Part shown: in pieces, positions 34,302-44,081 of the stretch
How positions within the stretch are numbered: position 1 is the first letter of the stretch
How the letters are laid out: each line of letters starts with the position of its first letter
Assembly: GCA_001632435.1 (NCBI GenBank)
Contig: KV424005.1
Span: 62,001 to 126,000 of the forward strand
Origin: Calocera cornea HHB12733
Lineage: Eukaryota > Basidiomycota > Dacrymycetes > Dacrymycetales > Dacrymycetaceae
Direction of reading: 5' to 3'
DNA length: 64,000 nt
The notes under the pieces: model-generated
What the model saw: only the letters and a program-made list of their open reading frames with translations
Databases searched by the model: none
What the model was told of the DNA's origin: nothing
Position numbers and translations under genes: made by a program

Positions 34302-35908
34302 TCAGATGGCATCTGGAACACTGACACACGATAGTTTGTTGCTGAGCTCCCCCTGGGAGTTGTTCAGCCATGTCTCCACCTTCTGCTCGGCCGGCGTCTC
34401 CACCTGTGGCGGCACGTAGACGCGACCGTCCGCGGATCCAGTTAATGAAGGTGTGTATCCGTCCGGTTCGCCCAATTCCATCCCGTCGTCTCCCCCAATC
34501 GAATCGGTAGTGAAAACACTCGTATCATCCAGATCGTCGACCCAGTTCTCCGTCTCGGCATGACTCTGCAAAGCTTCCAGGAGGTCGTTTGTAATAGGAT
34601 CGAAACCCGGACCACCTTCCATGTCCGTATCTCCGTTCAGAGCCGGCAACGCTAGGCCACCCCAAGCCGTCACCGTCCTTTTGGTCGGACGCTCCTGGCC
34701 TGTATCACCTCCTGGTCCCCTGGGGTTGGATGCCTCGCTCCGCTTCCTACGCTTGGTCGGGGTTTTAGGATCCGGTCCTTGGATGCCGGGATACATTTCT
34801 TCGAGCGGGTTAGGTCGATCACCGTCCGTCCCATCTTTCGACTTGTTTTCTTCTTCCGGATTCTCACCATCCTTCACTTGAATCGCTTTCACCTTGGCGG
34901 TCCAGAGTCGGTGAAACTTCCGGATCCCATCGTACCGGAAGCGTTGAGCAGACGTGAGTTGTCTCTCGTGGATACGGTATCGTAGCCCCGCTGTGATCGT
35001 CATCACCCAAGGGTGGGCGTGGTGCCGGAACGTGGGAAATGGCGACCCGTCTGGACTGCGATAAGTAGTTTGGGTGTCTTCATCCTCCAAGTCTCCCACC
35101 GGCAGATACGTCGTGAAGGCAGCATGAGACGAGTCAGCGTCCTCGTATTTGGGCTTTTTGCGCCTAACGATAGGGACGTCCATCCCGGGAAATGTGGCCA
35201 ATTCATAGGTGTACCATGAGGTATGGGTAGGATCCTCCACGTTCGCAGAAGTCCACATCTACACCATGGATGTTGAGCACAGACCAGACACATCCGCAAT
35301 GCTATTGACCTACTCCTAGGTACGTGGGATCCTGTGTATGCTCCAGGTACCCCGTCATTCTTTCCAGGCTGTTTGCTGTTGGTACGATAGCCCATGCGAA
35401 TCGGTCGAATAGCCCATGCAGAGTCGGGTCCACTGCTCAAATCAGCGTCCATCGCATTTAAGGTGTGCACTCAATCCACGTACGGGTCATCAGGTTCTTG
35501 CGGCTATGGACGTCGAAGATAACACCGTTCTTGCGGAACTTCAAAAGCTAGCAGTTCCATTATGAGCTCTTGATTACGATGTGGTGTCAAGATTCAAGTA
35601 CGTACGATGTTCTGGTTGACGCTTCGCCGTACGATGTGGGCCACCTGCACCACCGGGTGGTCTAGCTGCGTCATGACGCATGTCCTCTTGTCCACCCTCG
35701 CGAGCGCTGACTTTCTCAGCTGTGGTGTCTCTGAATTCACCTTGGATTCCGCGTAGGGTGTCGTGAACAACGGTGCCCCCGGTGCGTTGTCAGGTGGTGC
35801 GTGATCATCTTCCTGATCAGCCAGTTGAACAGCTGCCTCGAATGTAGTTGCATCTGGCTCCAGACCATCGTCCAGTGCAGCTAGAGATTCGTGATCGGTC
35901 GTACTCAT
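34302..35908 (-). CDS. HNH nuclease-domain protein carried by the large element
   Basis: Exons 35908..35606, 35547..35484, 35432..35314 and 35258..34302 join in frame to 480 residues. The HNH_2-like domain spans about residues 78-160: RTCVMTQLDHPVVQVAHIVR, then FRKNGVIFDVHSRKNLMTLD and LHGLFDRFAWAIVPTA. These give the pattern C-V-x-T ... A-H-I ... N-L-x-x-L ... H-x-x-F-D of fungal HNH nucleases, in which the His residues bind metal. C-terminal part: a conserved segment AHPWVMTITAGLRYRIHERQ and then a charged, disordered tail with nuclear-type basic patches (PTKRRKR). The N-terminal 75 residues are acidic. Two exon junctions fall inside the nuclease domain. A role in element excision or homing is possible but unproven. 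Confidence 0.75.
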
Positions 35909-36473
35909 CGCTAATGTGAGGGATGACGGGGTGGAGTGTGGAGAAGAACAGGATGCGAGAAGAACAGGATGCGAGAGCGGCGTCCCGTCAGGGGCTGCGA
36001 TCGCAGCACCATCGCGCCACCGTGGACACGTGATGATAAACACCGGATGTACCCAACCGTATCGGGCCGTACAGCTCCTCTTGGTTTGTCCATATCATCG
36101 AAGCAGCAGGGCAAGGGACTGATTCAGCGCCATTTTCTTGGTCATTCATGCCGTATCAGCTATCTGCTACATATCATTCGAGAACTCCATATGAATCAGC
36201 GTTATCATGTCTTTCCCATCCTTCCCATCACAGCTCTTCTTGGAATAGCATCGGCTTCATTGATCATCGATCCTTATCGTCCCAGCCCAAAGGTGAGACT
36301 GCGTCCCACTGTTGTCCCGTCTCAGCTCAATATTTCGTCCATCGCCGTCCCGGCCCAGCTCAGCTCAGATATCGTCAGAGTTTCAGAAACATTTTGCCAC
36401 CGCGAGCTTTGGTCCCTGCACCAATCCCCCTTCGTCCATATCAGCATCTGGTCTTCAGTGGAGATAAAATCAC
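35909..36473. other. Intergenic stretch within the element
   Basis: Promoter region of the HNH gene and 3' flank of the next gene; no gene supported. Confidence 0.4.
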
Positions 36474-38173
36474 TTACTTGACCCGCCGCGTGACCTCCTT
36501 TTGCATCTTTAGACACGCCTCCGGTTTGGCCAGCTCAAACCCTTCCAGATTATCCATCACCTCATGATACGTATCTTCGAGTTCGACCGGGTCGATAACG
36601 TGTCCAGGCTTCTCCAAACCGTCCCACCAGGATTTCAAGTATGCCCAGATCTATTATGATCTGTGTGAGCGAAGATGTCATCATTCCTATGTCCTGTGGG
36701 TACTCACTCCGCACGTTGCGACAGCAATGATGCCCAGTGGCATCGGATCGAAGATCTCATCATCCATACTGTTCATCGCGCTTTTCCAGGCACTGCCGAT
36801 TACAGCCACCACGACGCTGCTGAGAAACGCCGTCCCGAGGTCCGAATTGGACTGCATATAGGTATTGCCCTCGTAGATGAAATGATAGTCTTCCAGAAGG
36901 TGGCGCACTCGCCACGCAATCACGCCTGGGTCGCCCGTGAAGATTCCTTGGTAGGCTACGGGAACCTCCGTGGCGGCACTCTTGAGGACGGTATCTATGA
37001 GGTCTCCGCTGTGGTTGCGGATCTACCCGAATACATCAGTGTTCTGAATTAGCGCACTCTCCTTGTAACGCACCTCCAACAGCATCTCCAGCCGACGTTC
37101 TCTCAGCAAACGCGTCACAGCCAACATCATGGACTCTCCTCCGTTCGCCGTTACTCCGGCAACCGCACTGGATAGTGCGGTTTCTGCCCACTGTACAGCC
37201 AACTTCTCAGAGGGGAACATCTGCAGACAGGCCTGTTGAAGCTGCCAAACGGGGATGGCATCACCGATGAGACGCTGTTCGAGCTTGGCCTTTGTATTGG
37301 TCGGCGTAGGCTTCGCCGTCTGGCCCGGTTTCGTATGGACGGATGCGGCCCCCTTCTTCTGGGTGGAGGATGATGACGAAGCAGCGTTAGTAGTAGTTAT
37401 GGTCCTGCGGTGTTTCGTAACGTTCTTAGCGGAGGTCCCCTCCTCTTCGTCGTCATCTAGAAGGTCGATGACATTAACAGGCTCCGTCTTGATGCCGTGG
37501 GGCTTCTTGAAGAGAGTCCGGACTTCCGACGGATCGATGTGGCTATCGACGATACGTTCGAAAACCATGACAAAGCGTCCATCCAGCAGCTGAGCGACCC
37601 CCCACGGCGGCTTCGCACCCACTGTGACCTGTGTGGCATCGATGAGCGTCGTGGGACTTCCTTGTCGCGCTCCACTCCACGCACCACGGGCGATCCCTCT
37701 CCATAACCTTCATTCAGTCTGCGCTGCTTCCGAGCACTGCCCTCCTCCTCCACATCTTGACTCTCGCGCATTCTCTTCTGTACGGACGGTGTTATAAGCA
37801 TGTGCATATATGCTGCGTCTCCCTGCGTACCTCAGCTTGCTTCCCTAGATCTACTGCCCCGGCCTCCAATACCCCCGCCTCCACCGCAGTAAGTGAGTCT
37901 TGCACATTCTTGCTGATCGTCGTAAACAGATTGGACAGTCTCCCCTTATCGCGGGACGCGCCTAGTACACGACCATCAGTCAGTCTGCAGCAGCTCCCAG
38001 GCAAGTATGGTCTCACCAGTCTCCGTGATCAACCCCTGCACGTCTTGCCCAGTCCGCCCTCCCTCAGGCGTTTCAGGGAGCTTCGGAGTCGTATCCACTG
38101 CCTTGTCCGCAGTAGGACTCAGCGGGGTCTGCGTGTTCTGTGCGTTCGGATCGTTGCTGATAGCCATCTGCAC
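36474..38173 (-). CDS. DUF6532-like protein of the large element (copy A)
   Basis: Coding segments in order on the reverse strand: MQMAISNDPNAQNTQTPLSP, LSNLFTTISKNVQDSLTAVE, KRMRESQDVEEEGSARKQRR (basic), GVAQLLDGRFVMVFERIVDS, SEVRTLFKKPHGIKTEPVNV, an acidic and Ser-rich linker, IPVWQLQQACLQMFPSEKLA, VIAWRVRHLLEDYHFIYEGN and MPLGIIAVATC followed by IWAYLKSWWDGLEKPGHVID. The C-terminal third follows the pattern of DUF6532 (element-rich family in Agaricomycetes, function unknown): a short-helix start, a vxxLLxDxxFxY segment, PxxIaxvaT, then a Tyr-rich helix. Exact exon borders and the last exon are not resolved; a TAA at 36476 or a GTAAGT donor coincide there. Confidence 0.5.
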
Positions 38174-38687
38174 GGTCGTGGAGAAGTCAGAGTGGATCGT
38201 CGAGCTCCTTCACCGAGGACTCACCGGTGAAGATCTCTAATGGCGATGAACGTAGTCGCAGTGAAGTGACCCGTGGGGGCGTTTCTACAGAGCAGACGCG
38301 CTCTGGACGCGTCTATTTAACCTGCCGGGCAGCATGGCATGGGCGGTGTGCCCCGAATCTGGTGTCTTCTGAACTTGTCCGTTGACATGTGAACGCGCGG
38401 CGCGTCCACATCCTCCGCTACATCCCGCCTCCTCTCCTGTACTCTTCCGTACTGGCCCGTACTCTTGACCGCGGTTGATATTGTTGCACTGAACTGGCCC
38501 GTTAGTCTGTTGGAGAACACAAGGATGTGTACATAGATGTGCTCAGCGATTTACCGATCGCATTTCTATACAGTGATCTACACTTCCATATCCGGTCCGA
38601 TGCCCGCAATGTGGCTGTGTAGTCCCGTGTCGGCACCAAAACACAACACTAAACCTCCGTCCCACCACGTGCTTGCTCAGTAGGTGA
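38174..38687. other. Divergent intergenic stretch within the element
   Basis: Lies between the reverse DUF6532-like gene and a small forward frame. Contains CCGTACTGGCCCGTACTC at about 38448-38465, a stray copy of the terminal GTAC words. No gene supported. Confidence 0.4.
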
Positions 38688-38693
38688 TATAAA
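38688..38693 (+). promoter_or_regulatory. TATA box
   Basis: TATAAA about 80 bp before ATG 38772, followed by a pyrimidine-rich leader. Spacing and leader fit a fungal promoter. Confidence 0.45.
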
Positions 38694-38771
38694 CTCCCCG
38701 CCCGGCGACAGGGTCTTTCCCTCTCTTACTCACATCCTCTTCTTCCCCCCCCCCTCCCGTCGCGTCCTGTT

Positions 38772-39113
38772 ATGGCTCGTCTCAGCCTTGTCGATGCTAC
38801 CATTATCGCTCAGTCTGCTGTCCTCGGTAACCAGCATCGTCCAGCACTGTCCAGACAAACGTACGCTCCAGTGCCTGATATTCGGCAGCCGGGAATCACC
38901 TCGGTATCAATCCATACTGTCGTTCGACCCGTCGTCTATCCGCCTCTACCCACCGCTTTCCCTGGCGGACTCAACTCAGTCACGAATAACCCGGGACATC
39001 AATCCATCTCAGGAGGTGTACTCGTATCCCCGATCTCCTCCCCACTACCTTTTCCTTGCCCCGCCTTCGCCGGTCATTTCGCGGTTTGGACCGTCACGGG
39101 CGTACCTGTCTGA
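38772..39113 (+). CDS. Small hypothetical protein of the element
   Basis: A 113-codon frame just after a TATA box and CT-rich leader, beginning MARLSLVDATIIAQSAVLG. No domain recognised. It could be the first exon of a longer gene; support is mainly the promoter-like context. Confidence 0.35.
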   Translation: MARLSLVDATIIAQSAVLGNQHRPALSRQTYAPVPDIRQPGITSVSIHTVVRPVVYPPLPTAFPGGLNSVTNNPGHQSISGGVLVSPISSPLPFPCPAFAGHFAVWTVTGVPV

Positions 39114-39357
39114 ATGGACGTTGTCAACAACGGTTGGCTGTCTTCCATGGGCATGACGCCACCATGGGCAGCGTCACACTCGTCGGCGTCGACGCGCGTC
39201 AGGGTGGCGCGTCGACCCCACCCGGACGCGTCTCCACCTGGACTCGTCCCTCTCGTCACGTCCGCCTGCCTCTATCGTTGGTCCCATTTCGAACTACCGA
39301 CTGCAAGCTCGCTCTCGTTCTTCGTCGTCCACGCCCCCCATCGCATTCACTTCTACG

Positions 39358-39684
39358 ATGGCCTACTACGGACCGATCGCCCCGTATGCCATCCCACAAG
39401 TCCTACCGCCTCCCTTCGCGTATACCACGGTCCCGGTTGTTCAGATGTGGCAATGGAACGCCGTCGTCCCCAACGGTGCCGGACTCTCTCCCCCTGCGTA
39501 CGCCTACCAGTACCTTCCCTCCCCGCCCATGACTGTCAATGCAACCTATCCCCCAACCTGGATCGGTTCAACGCCTCCCCTCGCTGGCAACGCCCAGACC
39601 AACGGCGGCTGCTGCACCTTCAGTACCGCGTTCGCCGAATGCGTTACGGTAATCCTCCAAGCCGTAGGGGGGGGCGGTTGTTGA
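39358..39684 (+). CDS. Small hypothetical Pro/Tyr-rich protein with Gly-Cys tail
   Basis: A 108-codon frame. It is Pro/Tyr-rich (MAYYGPIAPYAIPQVLPPPF) and ends with a Cys-containing helix and GGGGC. Composition is biased and coherent, which favours coding, but no family is recognised. It may belong to the same transcript as the preceding small frame. Confidence 0.35.
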   Translation: MAYYGPIAPYAIPQVLPPPFAYTTVPVVQMWQWNAVVPNGAGLSPPAYAYQYLPSPPMTVNATYPPTWIGSTPPLAGNAQTNGGCCTFSTAFAECVTVILQAVGGGGC

Positions 39685-41040
39685 GGAGGTTAGGATGCTG
39701 TCGTTTGCTGTGATACTATCGTGCGTCTCGCTTGTTTCTTTCCTTGTCCGCATGCGCTCATTCGCGAGCCGTAGGTGGTCTTACACTTTCCGTCTCTGGT
39801 ACAATGGTATTCATGGTGCGTCACCGAACCCTTCCCCGCCCGCGTATTACTGAGTTTTATATTAGGTTCATCGCTCGTGTAGTGACCTCGTTTTCCAACC
39901 ATTCTTCATTCGCTTGACCGACACATACCTGTATGTACTAGTACGCATGGTTCAGAATGCATGAATTGTTACACCGAAACTGGCCACTCGGCGCACTGTG
40001 CAATGGCTGCATCTCTACGCCTCCGCCAGGACGCGGCAGTGCGTCCGGTGACCGGCCGCACGACATTTACAGTGAGGCCCCTCCTCGCAGCGAGCAGTGT
40101 GCGCATGATCGGTTTGATCCCCAGGATCCCTGGGCTCTGGGGACTGTGCAGCTCCGTTCGGACTGATCTCACGATGTACGAGCTCGCTGGGATTCGTCCC
40201 ACCAACTTCGCGGCCTCACTGTACTCCCGCGGTGGGCGGTTTCTTATGGGACCGTCTTATGTGAGACGCAAAGGACTAAATGCGCACGCATCGGATAGCA
40301 CGGCAATACAAGCAGCGTCTTCGCCGGCGAAACTACTGTTAGACATCTTCCCCGCGGACCGTCCCAAGCCGTCATCGAATGGATCGTAACTGTGCCGTCC
40401 AGCTCATCGCTGTGCTTGCTGCACTGTCGTATTGTGAGACTGGCGCGTTGCCTCCACACTCAGGGCAGGGTCTCCTCATTATAATTAACATCTTGACGAA
40501 TAAGAACGGTATCTCGTCTGAGGACGGTCAAGCCCAGAGGGCCCAACGCGGTCGACCCCCGGACACCGCTGCCCCTGGTCCCACACTGGGGCGCGGTGCC
40601 AGATTGCCTCCGCCTGACCGAGACTGGGGGTTCCCAACGCGTAACTGTCAGTGCCTGTCAGTCCCCGGCAGTCCTCATCCCTACTTACATCCGCAAGCTC
40701 ATCTGCCTCTGCCACTCCGACAACATCGAGTCTCCTCACCTCCTCCGGCCCCTGAACCTAGTCATCACTCTGGCAACTAGCGTCTGACGTTGCGTAGCGT
40801 GCCGTCCAGCTCTCGGCGTGGCGTATCCGGCTCCAGTATCTGGACGTCGCGCGTCTCCCGCCACCAAGCCAGGTCGCTGGACAGGAAGTCGCATCATCGG
40901 ACGCGATCGACATCCACTGAGAACAGCAGCTGCAAGTTGGTCTTCCCCGCTTCATGGAGGGTAGTGCTGGAGAGACCTCGACGCCTGCTCGTCGCATTCA
41001 GTTTCGTGTGTTTTATCCTATCGTGTCCCCCGTACGTACG
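39685..41040. other. Stretch without a supported gene
   Basis: Short frames on both strands without motifs. The right end is the promoter side of the forward DUF6532 gene. Confidence 0.4.
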
Positions 41041-43066
41041 ATGTGCTACTGTCCCAAACACTTACTGATCGCCGTGGACTGTCAGGCTACCCCTGGTGGT
41101 GTCCTTCAGCTGGGAAACGCGCTATCCAACATCTCCTTTCCCACAGCTTCCATTCGCCTGGCGGACCTGCCTCAATACCCGGGGCCTTCGTCATCGCTAT
41201 TGATCCAGATGCCTACTGCTTCGACCTCCACAGTCCCACAAGCTCCCCACGGGCCCTCCCAGTCCCTTAACGTCCCAGCTGGAAACCAGACGTCCCCCCC
41301 CCACATGCAACCTCCACGTGGTACGTACCATGTTGTCATCAGTCACACGCATGTCTTCACGTTCGTACTGCAGTCTCCTCTGGCCCCGTCGGTTGGTTCA
41401 AAAGGCAGCGCGAGGCAGACTCAATACCCATCGCCCCGTCTCCTCCGCACCTTCCCCCGCCCTCGCCTTCAGTCTCTGAACCGGGCGACGACATGGAAGA
41501 AGTGGAGGAAGACGATGATGACTACAATCCGGATTCTGACTCTACGAGTTCTGCAGCTAGTGTGGTCTATACCGTGAGTTACACGGGACTCCTCCGTGCC
41601 TGACTCGCATATATTGACCTACCTCCTAGGGATCAGGCACGCGGAGCCGCCCGGCCAAGCTGAATACGACAAGCCAAGTGAAGCCGATCGACCAGAAGAA
41701 GAAACAGCCTCAGTCCAAGCAGGTTAAGGACAAGGTCAAGGTGGAGGTACGCGTCATATGCTCCGTGCAGACGCATACATCTGACTGCACTCTTCACCAT
41801 TAGAAAGCGTCCAAATCCAAGGTAGTCAAGAAGCAGGTACGGCCACATACCCGTCTCGGCCGGGTCTCTCTCACTTACTTTGACCGCCATAGCTGCAGAA
41901 GGGGTCCCGCTCTACGGGCAAAGGGAAAGGGCGCCAAGCCAAACCTGCGCCTCCGTCCAACCCCGTCCCAATCCAACCCTCCAGCATCCACGAGCCTCCG
42001 CCTCCCATCCAGCCGACTCCGGGAGGCTCATACAAGTTAGAGTACTTCACCCGAGAAGAACAAGAAACGATTCAAGAAGCCAAGGTCCTACTGCGTCTTC
42101 AACATTTCACGATCAATCTGTATCCGGACAAATCGCAAAAGAACGCGTTCTTCGAGACCGCAATCACTATCGCCAACAAGGCGGCTCACCAGCGGTGGGT
42201 GCGCCAAGTCACCGAGGGTAACCCTAGAGCCATCAATGGGAGCTTATTGGGTGTCGGACTGCGCCACTCGAAGTCCCTAGTAAGTGTCCAGGAGGGTCCG
42301 GAGTCGTCCCAACTCAACTCCATTTGCAGATCACGCACTACGGCGTGTGGGGCCGCACCCTGATCAAGTCCGTCGCGCAAGTGGTTGTAAAACAATGCTA
42401 TCCTGAACTGTGGGCGAACGGTGTCACGGCCAACAAGCGACGCGAACTGGTCTCGATCCTAATGCATAAGAATACGTGCCTGTACCGCAGTTACAGGGTG
42501 CAGGACCTCACACGCATGAAGCTGAAACGAGAGGGGCCTTTCGCGCATCCCGCGTTGAAGGAGATGATCGTGCAAGCGTTTTTCGGGCACAGAACGAAAG
42601 GGGACGGACACTGGTTCCCAGAGCTGTTCACGCCCGAGCGGCAGCCGGACGGGCTCATAGCTGCTGCTGGCGTCGCTGTAAGTCCACATGAGCTACTACT
42701 CTTTCTTGTTGACTAAAACATGTCCTCCTAGCTGCGCTTCGCCTTGAGCCAGTACAGCACCGGGACGATGGTGGACTCCACATTCTCTATGTCGAGTTGG
42801 GAACCGCACTACAAAACTATTCTGACTAGCATCCAGTACATGAAAGGGACCGAGAGTCTGCGCGCGGAGTATGATGCTCTCATGGAGGATATCCTCCGGG
42901 TGGCTACGTACGTCACGGGAATCCCTTCTGCTTTGTGGACGGTGGCTGACTCGCATACTTTAGGGATGTCATCGCAGCCCGTAGGGCCGAGAAAGCTGAA
43001 GCGATGGAAGGGAATTCTGACGACAACGAGATGGGATTTCTCTCTCAGGACTCGGATGATGAATGA
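41041..43066 (+). CDS. DUF6532 protein of the large element (copy B)
   Basis: Eight exons (41041-41320, 41374-41573, 41630-41746, 41804-41836, 41893-42279, 42330-42677, 42732-42907, 42964-43066) join in frame to 547 residues with GT-AG introns throughout. The N-terminal half is disordered with an acidic patch (DDMEEVEEDDDDYNPDSDS) and then a Lys/Gln-rich basic linker, giving a likely nuclear protein. The DUF6532 domain covers about residues 230-520: LLRLQHFTINLYPDKSQKNA, GVWGRTLIKSVAQVVVKQCY, LVSILMHKNTCLYRS, FAHPALKEMIVQAFFGHRTK, HWFPELFTPERQPDGLIAAA, LRFALSQYSTGTMVDSTFS. It ends in an acidic tail. Function unknown. The intact splice structure over eight exons indicates a functional gene. 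Confidence 0.78.
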
Positions 43067-44081
43067 TTCAAGCCTACGGCCACTACCACTCGAGATGATT
43101 CGCGTGCGATCGCCACCACCCGACGGTACGGGTATCATCTTCGACTACTTCGATCTGTGCGTGCAAAACCTCGAATTTCTGTGTCCTCATATCAAACCCA
43201 ATGGGACGGCTACGGACGCGGCTGGATGCCGACACCCGACCGCCTACCCGCAATGAAACTACTATCGTGTATCCCTACGGCCTCTATCTCTACAACCAAG
43301 AACCTCTGTTTTCTCACTCTCATCATATCAACCTTACTGGGACGGCGACGGACGTGGCTGGACGTCGATCGCCGTGCGCTTACCCGAACTACACCCTACT
43401 CTGATGTATCGGAACCAGAACTATCTCTGCCTGCAAGAACCTCGATTTCCTTTCCGTTTCGTCATATCAACCGTCAATGCGACAGGAACGGCCCTGGGTG
43501 GACGCCCTTCACCCTCCGCCTGCCCAAACTGCAACGTACGATCGTGTAGCCTGTCTTCTCATTCTCCAAGAAGTCTCCTCACGATGAGACCCGGTTTCAA
43601 TCCCTCTTCAACCGTGCCTTCTCCTCAAATCCATGACCCGGTTCTTCCGGGATACTGTTTCCAGTCCGATGCCCCCAAGACTACACTCTTCTATGACCTA
43701 TGCTACTCCTAATCCGTCCCAATCCGTATGTCACAATTCCCCATATATCCAGCGCCCAGTGCGCCGGATATCACAACTGTATCTCCCGCAATGTACCCGA
43801 GGAAGCGTATGCGATAGTCTCTCTCGCCGCCTGACGTCCTGTATCATACTGTCATCCTAGCTTAGTGCATCGACTAGGGACGTCATAGGTCGTTATCAAT
43901 CAAATAGCGTCGGCTGGAGCTAGGACGGTCCGATCGGCTGACACACACATGTATTCAGGGCATAGTGAAACAGACTTGTGGAAGGAGTACAGACGGAACG
44001 GACGGTATCATTGAACGGGGAACACAGGTGGTATGCGCAGGTCTCGCTACATGTAAGCAGATCACATCGTGGGCTAGTGTC
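43067..44081. other. Stretch with tandem repeats between convergent genes
   Basis: Contains the triple repeat at about 43166-43560. Otherwise no gene supported. Confidence 0.4.
43166..43560 (+). repeat. Three imperfect tandem repeats of about 137 bp
   Basis: CATATCAA words at 43188, 43324 and 43463 mark three copies, spaced 136 and 139 bp. Each has an AACCTC(G)ATTT-like lead, CATATCAAC, GGGACGG...GGACG and CCCG/CCAAACTAC blocks. They lie just past the stop codon of the DUF6532 gene, so they are probably 3' UTR or intergenic. Confidence 0.75.
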
